Shown piece by piece: positions 16,130-25,072 of a DNA stretch of 64,000 nucleotides. The first letter of the stretch is position 1; every line of letters begins with the position of its first letter. Under the pieces are notes generated by a model. That model had not been told where the DNA came from and made no database searches. It worked only from the letters and a program-made list of their open reading frames with translations. The stretch is from contig JBFLYC010000004.1 of assembly GCA_040756735.1 (NCBI GenBank), forward strand, positions 62,001-126,000, read 5' to 3'. This DNA is from JBFLYC01 sp040756735. Lineage in GTDB: Bacteria; Bacillota; DSM-16504; Desulfitibacterales; Desulfitibacteraceae. The translations under genes were made by a program, and so were the position numbers.

Positions 16130-16144
16130 GGCTATTGTATATAT

Positions 16145-16173
16145 TTGACAGGCAAATTGAAATAATATAGAAT
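16145..16173 (+). promoter_or_regulatory. Promoter of tuf1
   Basis: Consensus TTGACA (16145-16150), 17-base spacer, TAGAAT (16168-16173), about 80 bases before the tuf1 ATG. No hairpin or leader motif was recognised in the 5' untranslated stretch. Confidence 0.75.
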
Positions 16174-16252
16174 AATGTTGGATAAGGCTATCCATACATA
16201 ATTATAATAAGGAAGTCATAGTTTTATGCTAATGTAGTTTGGAGGGATTTTA

Positions 16253-17452
16253 ATGGCCAAGAAGAAATTTGAAAGGACAAAACCCCACGTCAACGTAGGA
16301 ACAATAGGACACGTAGACCATGGTAAAACAACCCTGACAGCAGCAATTACCTTTTGCTTATCCAAATACGGCGGTGCAGTAGCAACAGCTTACGATCAAA
16401 TTGACAACGCGCCAGAAGAAAAAGAAAGAGGAATTACCATCAGTACAGCCCACGTAGAATATGAGACAGCAAACCGTCACTATGCCCATGTGGACTGCCC
16501 TGGACACGCAGACTACGTAAAGAACATGATTACCGGAGCAGCCCAGATGGACGGAGCTATTTTGGTGGTGAGCGCAGCAGACGGGCCCATGCCCCAAACC
16601 AGAGAGCACATTATCCTGGCTCGCCAGGTACAGGTTCCCTATATAGTAGTATATCTTAACAAAGCAGACATGGTAGACGACGAAGAATTGATGGAATTAG
16701 TGGAGATGGAAGTAAGAGAGCTGTTGAGCGAATACGAATTTCCCGGTGACGACATTCCAGTAATTAAAGGATCAGGCCTAAAAGCCCTGGAGTGCGGATG
16801 CGGAAGCCGCGAATGTGAATCCTGCAAGAGCATCATGGAATTAATGGATGCAGTAGACAGCTATATCCCGACACCACAAAGAGAAAAAGACAAGCCATTT
16901 TTGATGCCCGTAGAAGACGTATTTACCATTACAGGTCGTGGGACAGTTGCAACAGGCAGGGTAGAAAGAGGTCAAGTTAAAGTACAAGACGAAGTAGAAA
17001 TTGTAGGATTAAGAGAGCAGCCCAGAAAGACAGTAGTAACAGGCGTAGAGATGTTCCGCAAGCTGTTAGACTACGCAGAAGCAGGAGACAACGTGGGCTG
17101 TTTGCTAAGAGGCGTGGACAGAAAAGAGATAGAAAGAGGTATGGTATTGGCCAAGCCCGGGTCAATCAAACCCTTGACCAAGTTTTCAGCAGAAGTATAC
17201 GTGCTGAGCAAAGAAGAAGGCGGCAGACATACGCCCTTTTTCTCAGGATACCGTCCCCAGTTTTATTTCAGGACAACAGACGTAACAGGCATAGTAAAAT
17301 TACCAGAAGGCGTGGAGATGGTAATGCCGGGGGATAACATTAAGATGGACATTGACCTGATTACGCCAATTGCCATTGAAGAAGGGGTAAGGTTTGCTAT
17401 TAGAGAAGGCGGCCGTACTGTTGGCGCCGGTGTTGTAACCAGTCTCAGATAG
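16253..17452 (+). CDS. tuf: Elongation factor Tu (copy 1)
   Basis: 399 residues; GTPase that brings aminoacyl-tRNA to the ribosome. G1 is GHVDHGKT (19-26), G3 is DCPGHADY and G4 is NKAD. Domains II and III are complete. Where most bacterial EF-Tu have an acidic loop after GSGLKALE, this one has C181, C183, C188 and C191 (CGCGSRECESC), perhaps a metal site. RBS GGAGGG precedes ATG. DNA looks nearly identical to tuf2 (32248-33447): the differences noticed are a synonymous C/T at codon 23 and the last codons (GVVTSLR here, GVVTALR there). It has its own promoter and terminator. Confidence 0.98.
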   Translation: MAKKKFERTKPHVNVGTIGHVDHGKTTLTAAITFCLSKYGGAVATAYDQIDNAPEEKERGITISTAHVEYETANRHYAHVDCPGHADYVKNMITGAAQMDGAILVVSAADGPMPQTREHIILARQVQVPYIVVYLNKADMVDDEELMELVEMEVRELLSEYEFPGDDIPVIKGSGLKALECGCGSRECESCKSIMELMDAVDSYIPTPQREKDKPFLMPVEDVFTITGRGTVATGRVERGQVKVQDEVEIVGLREQPRKTVVTGVEMFRKLLDYAEAGDNVGCLLRGVDRKEIERGMVLAKPGSIKPLTKFSAEVYVLSKEEGGRHTPFFSGYRPQFYFRTTDVTGIVKLPEGVEMVMPGDNIKMDIDLITPIAIEEGVRFAIREGGRTVGAGVVTSLR

Positions 17453-17513
17453 CCGGGTTGGTTAAAATATTAGGTAAGATGTTGAAAAGATAATTTTTGG
17501 CTCAGTGAAAGAA

Positions 17514-17546
17514 TACAGCAGACAGGTTAATTATCTGTCTGCTGTA
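17514..17546 (+). terminator. Terminator-like hairpin after tuf1
   Basis: A perfect 12-bp stem TACAGCAGACAG/CTGTCTGCTGTA with a 9-base loop. The trailing sequence is TAATTATTG rather than a run of T, so termination may be partial. Confidence 0.65.
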
Positions 17547-17552
17547 TAATTA

Positions 17553-17580
17553 TTGACACCATTTTCTATTTGTGATAAAT
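17553..17580 (+). promoter_or_regulatory. Candidate promoter for rpmG-secE-nusG
   Basis: TTGACA (17553-17558) directly after the tuf1 hairpin, then a 16-base gap and ATAAAT (17575-17580), which is part of TGTGATAAAT. The -10 box is imperfect. Confidence 0.5.
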
Positions 17581-17632
17581 TAGGAAGGTACTTATTTAGC
17601 AGGATTGATATGGTAGTAGGGGGTGTCTGAAA

Positions 17633-17782
17633 TTGAGAGTTGATGTGACTTTAGCATGTACTGAATGTAAACAGCGTAACTATATGACTAAAAAGAACAA
17701 AAAGAATGATCCTGACAGGATAGAGTTGAAAAAGTATTGTCCCTTTTGCAGGGCTCAAAAAGTCCATAAAGAGACAAAATAA
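17633..17782 (+). CDS. rpmG: 50S ribosomal protein L33
   Basis: 49 residues from a TTG start (LRVDVTLACTECKQRNY), RBS AGGGGGTG upstream. Two CxxC pairs (CTEC, CPFC) make this the zinc-binding form of L33. It stands in the usual place before secE-nusG. It is too short for most ORF searches. Confidence 0.93.
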   Translation: MRVDVTLACTECKQRNYMTKKNKKNDPDRIELKKYCPFCRAQKVHKETK

Positions 17783-17822
17783 ACAAAGAAGTTATTTTTG
17801 TAATTAAGGATGTGAGACCTTT

Positions 17823-18044
17823 ATGACAAAGGTTGCTGCTAAGACCCAGAAAGTCAAGGTTACTGAAAAGATAACCAGATTTCTTAAAGGTGTTTGGTCA
17901 GAGTTAAAAAAGGTCCACTGGCCGACGAAAAAGGAGATTATTACCTATACGTCAGTGGTACTGGCAGCAGTATTTATAGTAGCCGTTATGATTTGGATAG
18001 TAGATTCCATCTTTTCCTTTATTTTAGGCAAGATAATAGGTTAA
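17823..18044 (+). CDS. secE: Preprotein translocase subunit SecE
   Basis: 73 residues with a single C-terminal membrane helix (VVLAAVFIVAVMIWIVDSIF) after the amphipathic motif FLKGVWSELKKVHWPTKKE, which is the SecE signature. It is part of the SecYEG channel together with SecY encoded at 42772. It lies 40 bases after rpmG and 72 before nusG. Confidence 0.95.
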   Translation: MTKVAAKTQKVKVTEKITRFLKGVWSELKKVHWPTKKEIITYTSVVLAAVFIVAVMIWIVDSIFSFILGKIIG

Positions 18045-18116
18045 CCCGTCTCCAGTTAGCTGATGGGTTACTTGCAGTTGTAAAGGTGGTTGTAAAAAAG
18101 GGGGATAGCGTTCCCA

Positions 18117-18659
18117 ATGGCAGCACAAAGCGCCCTGGATAAAAATTGGTATGTTGTCCATACTTATTCAGGTTATGAAAACAAGGTAAAAGCAAACCTT
18201 GAAAAAAGAGTAGAATCCATGAATATGGGGGATAAAATATTTAAAGTGCTTGTACCGACTGAAGATGAAATTCAGATCAAAGACGGCAAGAAAAAGATTA
18301 CCCCCAAAAAAATATATCCCGGGTATGTTCTTGTACAAATGCAGATTACCGAGGATTCTTGGTATGTGGTAAGGAATACACCTGGGGTTACTGGTTTTGT
18401 CGGCTCCGGTTCTAAACCGATACCCTTGCAGGAAGATGAAATAAAAAAGATCTTCAAGTACATGGGCGTTGAAGAACCCAAGCCGCGCGTTGATTTCAGA
18501 CTTGGTGAAAATATTAGGGTTACCAGTGGGCCCTTTGAAAATTTCATTGGTACCATTGAAGAAATCTATCCGCAAAAAGGCAAGATTAAGGTCAAGGTTT
18601 CCATGTTTGGCAGGGAAACCCCCATTGAACTTGACTTTTCACAAGCAACAAAAATGTAA
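18117..18659 (+). CDS. nusG: Transcription termination/antitermination protein NusG
   Basis: 180 residues: N-terminal NGN domain (WYVVHTYSGYENKVKANLEKR, YPGYVLVQM, VRNTPGVTGFVG) and C-terminal KOW domain (VTSGPFENFIGTIEEI). It couples RNA polymerase pausing, Rho and the ribosome. The RBS is GGGGGAT, 9 bases before ATG. Neighbours secE and rplK are the normal ones. Confidence 0.97.
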   Translation: MAAQSALDKNWYVVHTYSGYENKVKANLEKRVESMNMGDKIFKVLVPTEDEIQIKDGKKKITPKKIYPGYVLVQMQITEDSWYVVRNTPGVTGFVGSGSKPIPLQEDEIKKIFKYMGVEEPKPRVDFRLGENIRVTSGPFENFIGTIEEIYPQKGKIKVKVSMFGRETPIELDFSQATKM

Positions 18660-18691
18660 GGCTTAAAATTCTTGAAGGAGGTGCGTGTGTA

Positions 18692-19114
18692 ATGGCAAAA
18701 AAGGTAATTGGACTGGTTAAACTGCAAATACCCGCAGGCAAAGCGAACCCGGCCCCGCCGGTTGGCCCCGCATTGGGCCAGCATGGTGTTAATATAATGG
18801 CGTTTTGTAAAGAATTTAATGAAAAAACTGCCAATCAAATGGGTTTGATTATTCCCGTAGAACTTACTGTTTTTGAGGACAGGTCTTTCACCTTCATATT
18901 GAAAACCCCACCTGCTGCTGTTCTTCTGAAAAAGGCTGCAGGTCTAGATAAAGGTTCTGGAGAACCTAATCGCAAGAAGGTAGCAAAGGTTCCTAGGGAT
19001 AAAGTAAAAGAAATTGCCGAACTGAAAATGAAGGACTTAAATGCAGCAAGTGTTGAAGCCGCCATGAGGATGGTTGAAGGCACAGCCCGCAGCATGGGAA
19101 TAGAAATTGTCTAG
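18692..19114 (+). CDS. rplK: 50S ribosomal protein L11
   Basis: 140 residues; binds 23S rRNA at the GTPase centre. The N-terminal GLVKLQIPAGKANPAPPVGP and the C-terminal RNA-binding domain (GTARSMGIEIV end) are standard. RBS AAGGAGGTG. It is 32 bases after nusG. Confidence 0.98.
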   Translation: MAKKVIGLVKLQIPAGKANPAPPVGPALGQHGVNIMAFCKEFNEKTANQMGLIIPVELTVFEDRSFTFILKTPPAAVLLKKAAGLDKGSGEPNRKKVAKVPRDKVKEIAELKMKDLNAASVEAAMRMVEGTARSMGIEIV

Positions 19115-19254
19115 AGTTTAATAAGTGTTATATTATTAATAGTTAGTTTCAGATAGTCTGGTAGTTGTTTTATTCCGACATCTGACTTCTAACTTCCATT
19201 AAAGTGGGAGGAAGTGTTTTTCCGCTAATCACCACAAGGAGGTAAGGGTTAAAA

Positions 19255-19953
19255 ATGCCAAAACACGGTAAAAAGTATCAAGAAGTTCAAAAATTAGTTG
19301 ATCCAAAAAGACAGTATGAACCTAAGGAAGCATTTGATCTGGTTAAACAAACCGGTACAGCAAAGTTTGATGAGAGCGTAGAAGTGGCAGTTAGGCTTGG
19401 AGTAGACCCACGCCACGCTGACCAACAGGTTAGGGGAACTGTGGTTCTCCCCCATGGTACTGGCAAGACTGTGAAAGTATTGGTTTTTGCTAAAGGAGAA
19501 AAAGCTAAAGATGCAGAAGCAGCCGGTGCAGATTTTGTAGGAGCCGAAGATATGATTGAAAAAATCCAGGGCGGCTGGCTGGGATTTGATGTGGCAATAG
19601 CAACTCCTGATATGATGGGCATTGTAGGTAAGTTGGGCAGGATTTTAGGTCCAAGAGGCTTGATGCCAAACCCAAAAACAGGCACGGTTACCTTTGAAGT
19701 GGCCAGGGCTGTGCAGGAAAGTAAAGCCGGTAAGATTGAGTATCGTGTTGATAAAGCGGGTTCTATTCATGCTCCTCTTGGAAAACTCTCTTTTGAAGCC
19801 GATAAGCTCTATGAGAACTTTGATGCTTTGATCAGCGCTTTGATTAAAGCAAAACCTGCGGCAGCCAAAGGTCAATACATTAGGCAAATCTATATTGCTG
19901 CAACTATGGGCCCAGGTATACGCATTAGCCCGCAAAAGGCTGTTGCCAAGTAA
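19255..19953 (+). CDS. rplA: 50S ribosomal protein L1
   Basis: 232 residues; L1-stalk protein, often a translational repressor of its own operon. Segments RLGVDPRHADQQVRGTVVLP and GILGPRGLMPNPKTGTV-like (ILGPRGLMPNPKTGTV) are diagnostic. RBS AAGGAGG. The 140-base gap from rplK holds a stretch of the 7-bp-period repeat at about 19181-19197 (TCTGACTTCTAACTTCC). Confidence 0.98.
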   Translation: MPKHGKKYQEVQKLVDPKRQYEPKEAFDLVKQTGTAKFDESVEVAVRLGVDPRHADQQVRGTVVLPHGTGKTVKVLVFAKGEKAKDAEAAGADFVGAEDMIEKIQGGWLGFDVAIATPDMMGIVGKLGRILGPRGLMPNPKTGTVTFEVARAVQESKAGKIEYRVDKAGSIHAPLGKLSFEADKLYENFDALISALIKAKPAAAKGQYIRQIYIAATMGPGIRISPQKAVAK

Positions 19954-19991
19954 TTAGTAGAGTGCGAATAATCAGGGTTTAATAAAAGAGT

Positions 19992-20020
19992 TTGACAAGT
20001 GCATTGGGTTGTGCTAGCAT
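19992..20020 (+). promoter_or_regulatory. Promoter for rplJ-rplL
   Basis: TTGACA (19992-19997), 17-base spacer, TAGCAT (20015-20020) with an extended TGC just before the -10 box. It directly precedes the L10 leader. Confidence 0.8.
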
Positions 20021-20021
20021 T

Positions 20022-20190
20022 ACCCATGTGAAACTTAATAGATCCTAAATTACTGTAGACAGTAGGCGCCTAAGGGGCTTAATTTCCTACCGAGGTAAAG
20101 TTGTTTAAATGGCTAATTATTAAGATTGTTTTTTTCTTTAGCCCTTAGCAGCCCTTGTACTTGTATGTCTACAAGTACAAGGGCTTTTAG
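20022..20190 (+). ncRNA. Ribosomal protein L10 leader
   Basis: The stretch around 20051-20100 has the conserved L10-leader pieces (CTGTAGACAGTAGGCGCC, GGGGCTTAATTTCCTACCGA) that imitate the L10-binding site of 23S rRNA. It ends in the hairpin at 20150-20188. Excess L10(L12)4 should bind and favour termination. GGCTAA (20111) and TTAGCC (20138) can pair as a competing stem. Most of the 318-base rplA-rplJ gap is used by this element. Confidence 0.88.
20150..20188 (+). terminator. Attenuator terminator of the L10 leader
   Basis: A perfect 16-bp stem AGCCCTTGTACTTGTA/TACAAGTACAAGGGCT with a 4-base loop TGTC, followed by TTTTAGTTTT. It is placed before rplJ, so read-through decides expression. 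Confidence 0.9.
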
Positions 20191-20271
20191 TTTTAATGTT
20201 TTGAATCCAGGCTTAGGTCAGAATTGCTTCCTACTTGGTGACCACTGACTTCTGTTAAGGGAGGTGTTAAA

Positions 20272-20802
20272 GTGAACAAACAGCGACAAATGAAGGAGCA
20301 GGCAATTGAAGAAATCACCAGGAAATTGCAGGACGCGGTTACTGCTGTAATAACAGATTACAGGGGTATCAATGTGGCTCAGGCTACCAAGCTGAGAAAC
20401 CAGTTGAGGGAAGCCGATGTTGAATACAGGGTGTTAAAGAATACCTTGACTAAAATTGCTGCTTCTAGGATTGGCTTGGAAGGTATTGACCCATACCTTG
20501 AGGGGCCTACTGCTATTGCCTTTAGTAAGAATGATCCTGTTGCTCCGGCTAAAATCCTTACCAAATTTGCTAAGGATAATAAGGTGTTGGAGATCAAAGG
20601 CGGTATTTTGGAAGGAAAAGCGGTCACTCAGGAACAAATTAAGGCCTTGGCGGACCTGCCTTCAAGAGAGGAATTGTTGGCTCAGGTATTGAGGGGAATG
20701 CAGTCGCCGTTGGTTGGCATGCTCAATGTCCTTCAAGGACCGTTGCGCAACTTTGTGTACGTGCTGCAAGCTATTAAAGAAGCCAAAGAAGCACAGGCCT
20801 AA
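20272..20802 (+). CDS. rplJ: 50S ribosomal protein L10
   Basis: 176 residues from GTG with RBS AAGGGAGG. Forms the base of the L7/L12 stalk. VITDYRGINVAQATKLRNQLR, YRVLKNTL and the C-terminal helix that binds L12 (NVLQGPLRNFVYVLQAI) are present. Expression is likely controlled by the upstream L10 leader. Confidence 0.97.
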   Translation: MNKQRQMKEQAIEEITRKLQDAVTAVITDYRGINVAQATKLRNQLREADVEYRVLKNTLTKIAASRIGLEGIDPYLEGPTAIAFSKNDPVAPAKILTKFAKDNKVLEIKGGILEGKAVTQEQIKALADLPSREELLAQVLRGMQSPLVGMLNVLQGPLRNFVYVLQAIKEAKEAQA

Positions 20803-20824
20803 TGGCCGCCAAATCAAGAATACA

Positions 20825-20900
20825 GTAGTCAGAATTAAGTAGTCAGTTATAAGGAGTAGGTTCTCCTTTTGATTTCTGAATTCTGTCTCCTGAATCCTGG
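20825..20900. repeat. Degenerate 7-bp-period repeats, inverted pair, rplJ-rplL gap
   Basis: The left side reads AGTCAGAATTAAGTAGTCAG and the right side GATTTCTGAATTCTGTCTCC, the second being the reverse-strand form of the same 7-mers. Between them AAGGAG/CTCCTT plus TTTT makes a small terminator-like hairpin (20851-20870), which could adjust L12 to L10 levels. Confidence 0.65.
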
Positions 20901-20957
20901 AAAAAAGAATTGCCAAAGATAATAAACGATGAAGATAATTAAGGAGGATAATAAACA

Positions 20958-21332
20958 ATGAGTAAAACTCAAGAAATTTTGGAAGCGGTTAAAGGGATGA
21001 CCGTTTTGGAACTTGCTGAATTAGTAAAAGCTTTTGAAGAAGAATTTGGGGTTAGCGCTGCTGCACCTGTAGCAATGGCAGCTGCACCGGCAGCCGCTGC
21101 TGAAGCTGTTGTAGAAGAACAGACTGAATTCAATGTAATACTTAAGGCTGCCGGAGAGAAGAAAATCAACGTTATCAAGGTTGTACGCGAAATAACCGGT
21201 TTAGGTCTAAAAGAAGCCAAGGCTGTTGTTGATGAAGCTCCAAGCCCAATTAAGGAAGGTATTGGAAAAGAGGAAGCGGAATCCATTAAGGCCAAGCTTG
21301 AAGAAGTAGGCGCTTCTGTAGAAATCAAATAG
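20958..21332 (+). CDS. rplL: 50S ribosomal protein L7/L12
   Basis: 124 residues: N-terminal dimerisation domain, alanine-rich hinge (about 37-50, AAAPAAAAEA) and C-terminal factor-binding domain with KTEFNVIL-like TEFNVILKAAGEKKINVIK and GLGLKEAKAVVDEAP. RBS AAGGAGG. A strong terminator follows. Confidence 0.98.
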   Translation: MSKTQEILEAVKGMTVLELAELVKAFEEEFGVSAAAPVAMAAAPAAAAEAVVEEQTEFNVILKAAGEKKINVIKVVREITGLGLKEAKAVVDEAPSPIKEGIGKEEAESIKAKLEEVGASVEIK

Positions 21333-21356
21333 TTGGTTAATTATTAAAAAAAGTTT

Positions 21357-21388
21357 AAAAGACACCCTGAGAAAAGGGTGTCTTTTTC
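21357..21388 (+). terminator. Terminator after rplL
   Basis: GACACCCT/AGGGTGTC stem (21361-21382), extended by A/T pairs, then TTTTTCTT. Confidence 0.92.
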
Positions 21389-21417
21389 TTGACAGCATCG
21401 AATTGTTCTGTTAGTAT
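21389..21417 (+). promoter_or_regulatory. Promoter of rpoB-rpoC
   Basis: TTGACA (21389-21394) and TAGTAT (21412-21417) with a 17-base spacer, immediately after the rplL terminator. The remaining leader to 21649 is AT-rich, holds a second TATAAT-like box near 21490, and a hairpin AAGCGAGG/CCTTGCTT at about 21547-21576 that may be structured. No named leader motif was recognised in it. Confidence 0.75.
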
Positions 21418-21649
21418 TATAAAATGCTCATCTATTGTTAGGTTTTGGGATTTCTGGTAGTATAACTTAGATCAATATTTCTACTTAGTATAATGGAGGA
21501 ATATTTAGGTCAAAATACATAGATAATGGGTTATTGTGTAAAAGTAAGCGAGGTTGACTAAGCATAGCCTTGCTTTTGTTGCTTGACCTAAATTTTTTGT
21601 TATTATTCATTATTTGTTTGCTCGAAAAAACCATGGGGGTGACTAATTA

Positions 21650-24600
21650 ATGGCTTATCCCAACCAGATAGGGACACTTGAAAGGCTTAGTTATGCCGAG
21701 ATCAATGAAGTGCTGGAAATGCCAGATTTAATTGAAATTCAGAAAAACTCTTATAACTGGTTTATCCAAGAAGGTTTGCGGGAGATGTTTCAGGATATAT
21801 CTCCCATACAAGATTTTACCGGGAATTTGATTTTGGAATTTATAGATTATTCCCTTGGTGAACCAAAATATGACGTGGAATCCTGCAAGGAAAGAGATAT
21901 GACCTATGCCGTTCCTTTAAGAGTTAAGGTTCGTTTGATTAATAAAGAGACCGGCGAGGTCAAGGAACAAGAAGTATTTATGGGAGATTTTCCGTTAATG
22001 ACCGAACAGGGTACTTTCATCATCAATGGAGCTGAAAGGGTTATAGTCAGCCAGCTGGTGAGGTCCCCAGGGGTTTATTTTAGCGAGCAAATGGACCCAA
22101 GCGGCATAAAAATATGTGGCGCTACCATTATCCCTAACAGGGGCGCCTGGCTGGAATTTGAGACAGATATTAATGAAAGCATCTACGTTCGTATTGATAG
22201 AACGCGTAAAATTCCTGCAACAGTTTTGCTAAGAGCATTAGGTTATAACACTAATGCCAAGATTCTAGCTGAATATGACAATGATCCACGAATTCAATTA
22301 ACGTTAGAAAAAGATAATACAGAATCAGAGGAAGAGGCCCTGGTTGAAATTTACAAGAGGTTAAGGCCTGGAGAACCGCCAACGGTGGACAGCGCTAGAA
22401 CTCTTTTGGAAACATTGTTTTTTGATCCCAAGAGGTATGATTTGGGCAATGTGGGGCGCTATAAAATAAATAAAAAGCTTGAACATGGTGTTTTATATGC
22501 CAAAACAGAGAACAATCAAAAAGAGTTTATTAGAAATTTAACTGTAGCTGATATTGTAGCTACCATCAAATATTTAATTAAAGTTTTAATTGGTGAGAAA
22601 ACTTCCGATGATATTGACCATCTGGGCAATAGAAGGCTTAGGTCAGTAGGTGAACTGCTGCAGAACCAGTTTCGTATTGGCCTATCTCGTATGGAAAGGG
22701 TAATCAGGGAGAGAATGACAATTCAGGATGTGGAGGTTATTACACCCCAGGCCCTCATTAATATTCGCCCTGCAGTTGCTGCTATTAAGGAATTTTTCGG
22801 CAGCAGCCAGCTTTCACAGTTTATGGACCAAACTAACCCGCTGGCTGAGCTTACGCATAAAAGAAGGCTCAGCGCCCTGGGCCCTGGAGGTTTAAGCAGG
22901 GAAAGGGCAGGTTTTGAAGTGCGAGATGTGCATCACTCTCACTATGGCAGGATTTGTCCCATTGAGACTCCTGAAGGTCCTAATATTGGTCTAATTGGTT
23001 CTTTAAGCACCTATGCGCGCATTAACGAATTTGGTTTTATTGAGACTCCATACAGGAAAGTAAACAAGGAAAAAGGGATAGTTACCAACGAAATACATTA
23101 CCTCACAGCTGATGAGGAAGACAAATATGTTATTGCCCAGGCTAACGCTCCGCTGAATCCTGAAACAGGACAATTTTTAAGCGCCAAAGTTAATGCCAGG
23201 TACGGCCATGAAATTGTAGTTATAGATGTAGACAGGGTTGATTACATGGACGTGACTCCCAAGCAGGTGTGGAGTATAGCTACTGCGCTGATACCCTTTT
23301 TGGAACATGACGATGCCAACAGGGCTTTGATGGGTGCGAACATGCAGCGGCAGGCAGTACCTCTGATTAGAACCCAGGCGCCTATAATAGGGACAGGGAT
23401 GGAATGGAAAAGCGCCAGGGATTCAGGAGTTGTTGTGCTGGCCAAAAACTCAGGAGTAGTCCAGAGGGTGACCGGCAATAACATCTATATTATTAATGAT
23501 GCAGGAACAGTGGACCAGTATCCCATGAAAAAATTCTCCCGTTCCAACCAGGGTACTTGTGTCAATCAGAAACCCATTGTGAGAGTCGGTCAAAGAGTGC
23601 AAAAGGGTGACGTAATAGCTGACGGCGCTTCAACTGACAATGGTGAACTTGCGCTTGGAAAAAATGTTCTGGTAGCCTTTATGACCTGGGAAGGTTATAA
23701 CTATGAGGATGCAATTTTAATTAGTGAAAAGCTGGTCAAAGAGGATGTATTTACCTCCATTCATATAGAGGAATATGAGTGTGATGCCAGGGATACCAAA
23801 TTAGGTCCTGAAGAGATCACCAGAGACATTCCCAATATAGGGGATGAAATTCTAAAGGATTTAGATGAAAGAGGAATAATCAGAATAGGAGCAGAGGTTA
23901 GACCTGCGGATATTCTGGTCGGTAAGGTAACTCCCAAGGGTGAGACTGAGCTTACAGCAGAGGAAAGACTCTTAAGGGCTATATTTGGAGAAAAGGCCAG
24001 AGAGGTAAGAGATACTTCCCTGCGTGTTCCCCATGGCGAATCAGGAAAAGTAGTGGACGTTAAGGTTTTCTCCAGGGAAAATGGTGATGAGCTTGCCCCT
24101 GGCGTAAACCAACTTGTAAGGGTTTACGTTGCTCAGAAGCGCAAGATTTCCGAAGGGGATAAGATGGCTGGAAGGCATGGCAACAAGGGTGTTATTTCCA
24201 GAATACTTCCCGAAGAAGATATGCCCTATTTACCTGACGGTACACCCATAGAGATTGTGCTCAATCCCTTAGGCGTGCCTTCAAGGATGAATATAGGTCA
24301 GGTTTTGGAATGCCACCTGGGATGGGCTGCAGCCTCATTGGGTATAAAGATTGCAACGCCTGTATTTGATGGGGCATCTGAGAAGGATATAGAGGAACTG
24401 TTGGTAAAAGCAGGACTCCCAAATAACGGTAAGGTCACTCTCCGGGATGGTAGAACCGGCGAACCCATGGACAGGGAAGTTACAGTTGGATACATGTATA
24501 TGCTTAAACTTGCCCACCTGGTGGATGACAAGATTCACGCCAGGTCAACAGGACCTTACTCCCTGGTTACCCAGCAGCCGTTAGGGGGTAAAGCCCAGTT

Positions 24601-25072
24601 CGGTGGACAGAGGTTTGGGGAGATGGAGGTTTGGGCTTTAGAAGCTTATGGCGCGGGATACACCTTGCAGGAAATCTTAACTGTCAAATCCGACGATGTG
24701 GTTGGCAGAGTGAAGACTTATGAAGCAATTGTCAAGGGCGAAAACGTACCTGAACCGGGTGTGCCGGAATCCTTTAAAGTATTGATTAAGGAACTCCAGA
24801 GTTTAGGCCTGGATGTCAAGGTATTATCCGAACTTGACCAGGTTATAGAAATCAAGGAAGATGATGATGATATCAGTGAAACTGCAAAAGAATTAGGAAT
24901 AGATGTCCAGGTTCAAGAACCCCTTGGTGAAGATGACGTTACTGAGGATATTGATGATACAGGCGGTGATGATGAAGATCTCGACCTGGGAGACCTTGAT
25001 GATTATTCCCTGGATATAGATTCCACCGATGACGACGAGGATTTTGATGATGATTATGATGATGAGTATTAG
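21650..25072 (+). CDS. rpoB: DNA-directed RNA polymerase beta subunit
   Basis: 1140 residues with the conserved fork and rifampicin region (SQLSQFMDQTNPLAELTHKR, LSALGPGGLSRERAGFEVRD), EGPNIGLI and the C-terminal LGGKAQFGGQRFGEMEVWALE. After the normal end the protein carries an unusual tail of about 70 residues (roughly 1070-1140) made mainly of Asp and Glu (for example DDDEDFDDDYDDEY). RBS GGGGGTG, ATG start. The rpoC gene follows after 127 bases that include 7-bp-type repeats (25073-25100). Confidence 0.98.
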   Translation: MAYPNQIGTLERLSYAEINEVLEMPDLIEIQKNSYNWFIQEGLREMFQDISPIQDFTGNLILEFIDYSLGEPKYDVESCKERDMTYAVPLRVKVRLINKETGEVKEQEVFMGDFPLMTEQGTFIINGAERVIVSQLVRSPGVYFSEQMDPSGIKICGATIIPNRGAWLEFETDINESIYVRIDRTRKIPATVLLRALGYNTNAKILAEYDNDPRIQLTLEKDNTESEEEALVEIYKRLRPGEPPTVDSARTLLETLFFDPKRYDLGNVGRYKINKKLEHGVLYAKTENNQKEFIRNLTVADIVATIKYLIKVLIGEKTSDDIDHLGNRRLRSVGELLQNQFRIGLSRMERVIRERMTIQDVEVITPQALINIRPAVAAIKEFFGSSQLSQFMDQTNPLAELTHKRRLSALGPGGLSRERAGFEVRDVHHSHYGRICPIETPEGPNIGLIGSLSTYARINEFGFIETPYRKVNKEKGIVTNEIHYLTADEEDKYVIAQANAPLNPETGQFLSAKVNARYGHEIVVIDVDRVDYMDVTPKQVWSIATALIPFLEHDDANRALMGANMQRQAVPLIRTQAPIIGTGMEWKSARDSGVVVLAKNSGVVQRVTGNNIYIINDAGTVDQYPMKKFSRSNQGTCVNQKPIVRVGQRVQKGDVIADGASTDNGELALGKNVLVAFMTWEGYNYEDAILISEKLVKEDVFTSIHIEEYECDARDTKLGPEEITRDIPNIGDEILKDLDERGIIRIGAEVRPADILVGKVTPKGETELTAEERLLRAIFGEKAREVRDTSLRVPHGESGKVVDVKVFSRENGDELAPGVNQLVRVYVAQKRKISEGDKMAGRHGNKGVISRILPEEDMPYLPDGTPIEIVLNPLGVPSRMNIGQVLECHLGWAAASLGIKIATPVFDGASEKDIEELLVKAGLPNNGKVTLRDGRTGEPMDREVTVGYMYMLKLAHLVDDKIHARSTGPYSLVTQQPLGGKAQFGGQRFGEMEVWALEAYGAGYTLQEILTVKSDDVVGRVKTYEAIVKGENVPEPGVPESFKVLIKELQSLGLDVKVLSELDQVIEIKEDDDDISETAKELGIDVQVQEPLGEDDVTEDIDDTGGDDEDLDLGDLDDYSLDIDSTDDDEDFDDDYDDEY

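Noticed and set aside
17453..17632. tRNA-Trp gene often found between tuf and secE
   Set aside because: No cloverleaf or CCA end; the gap has only a hairpin and a promoter.
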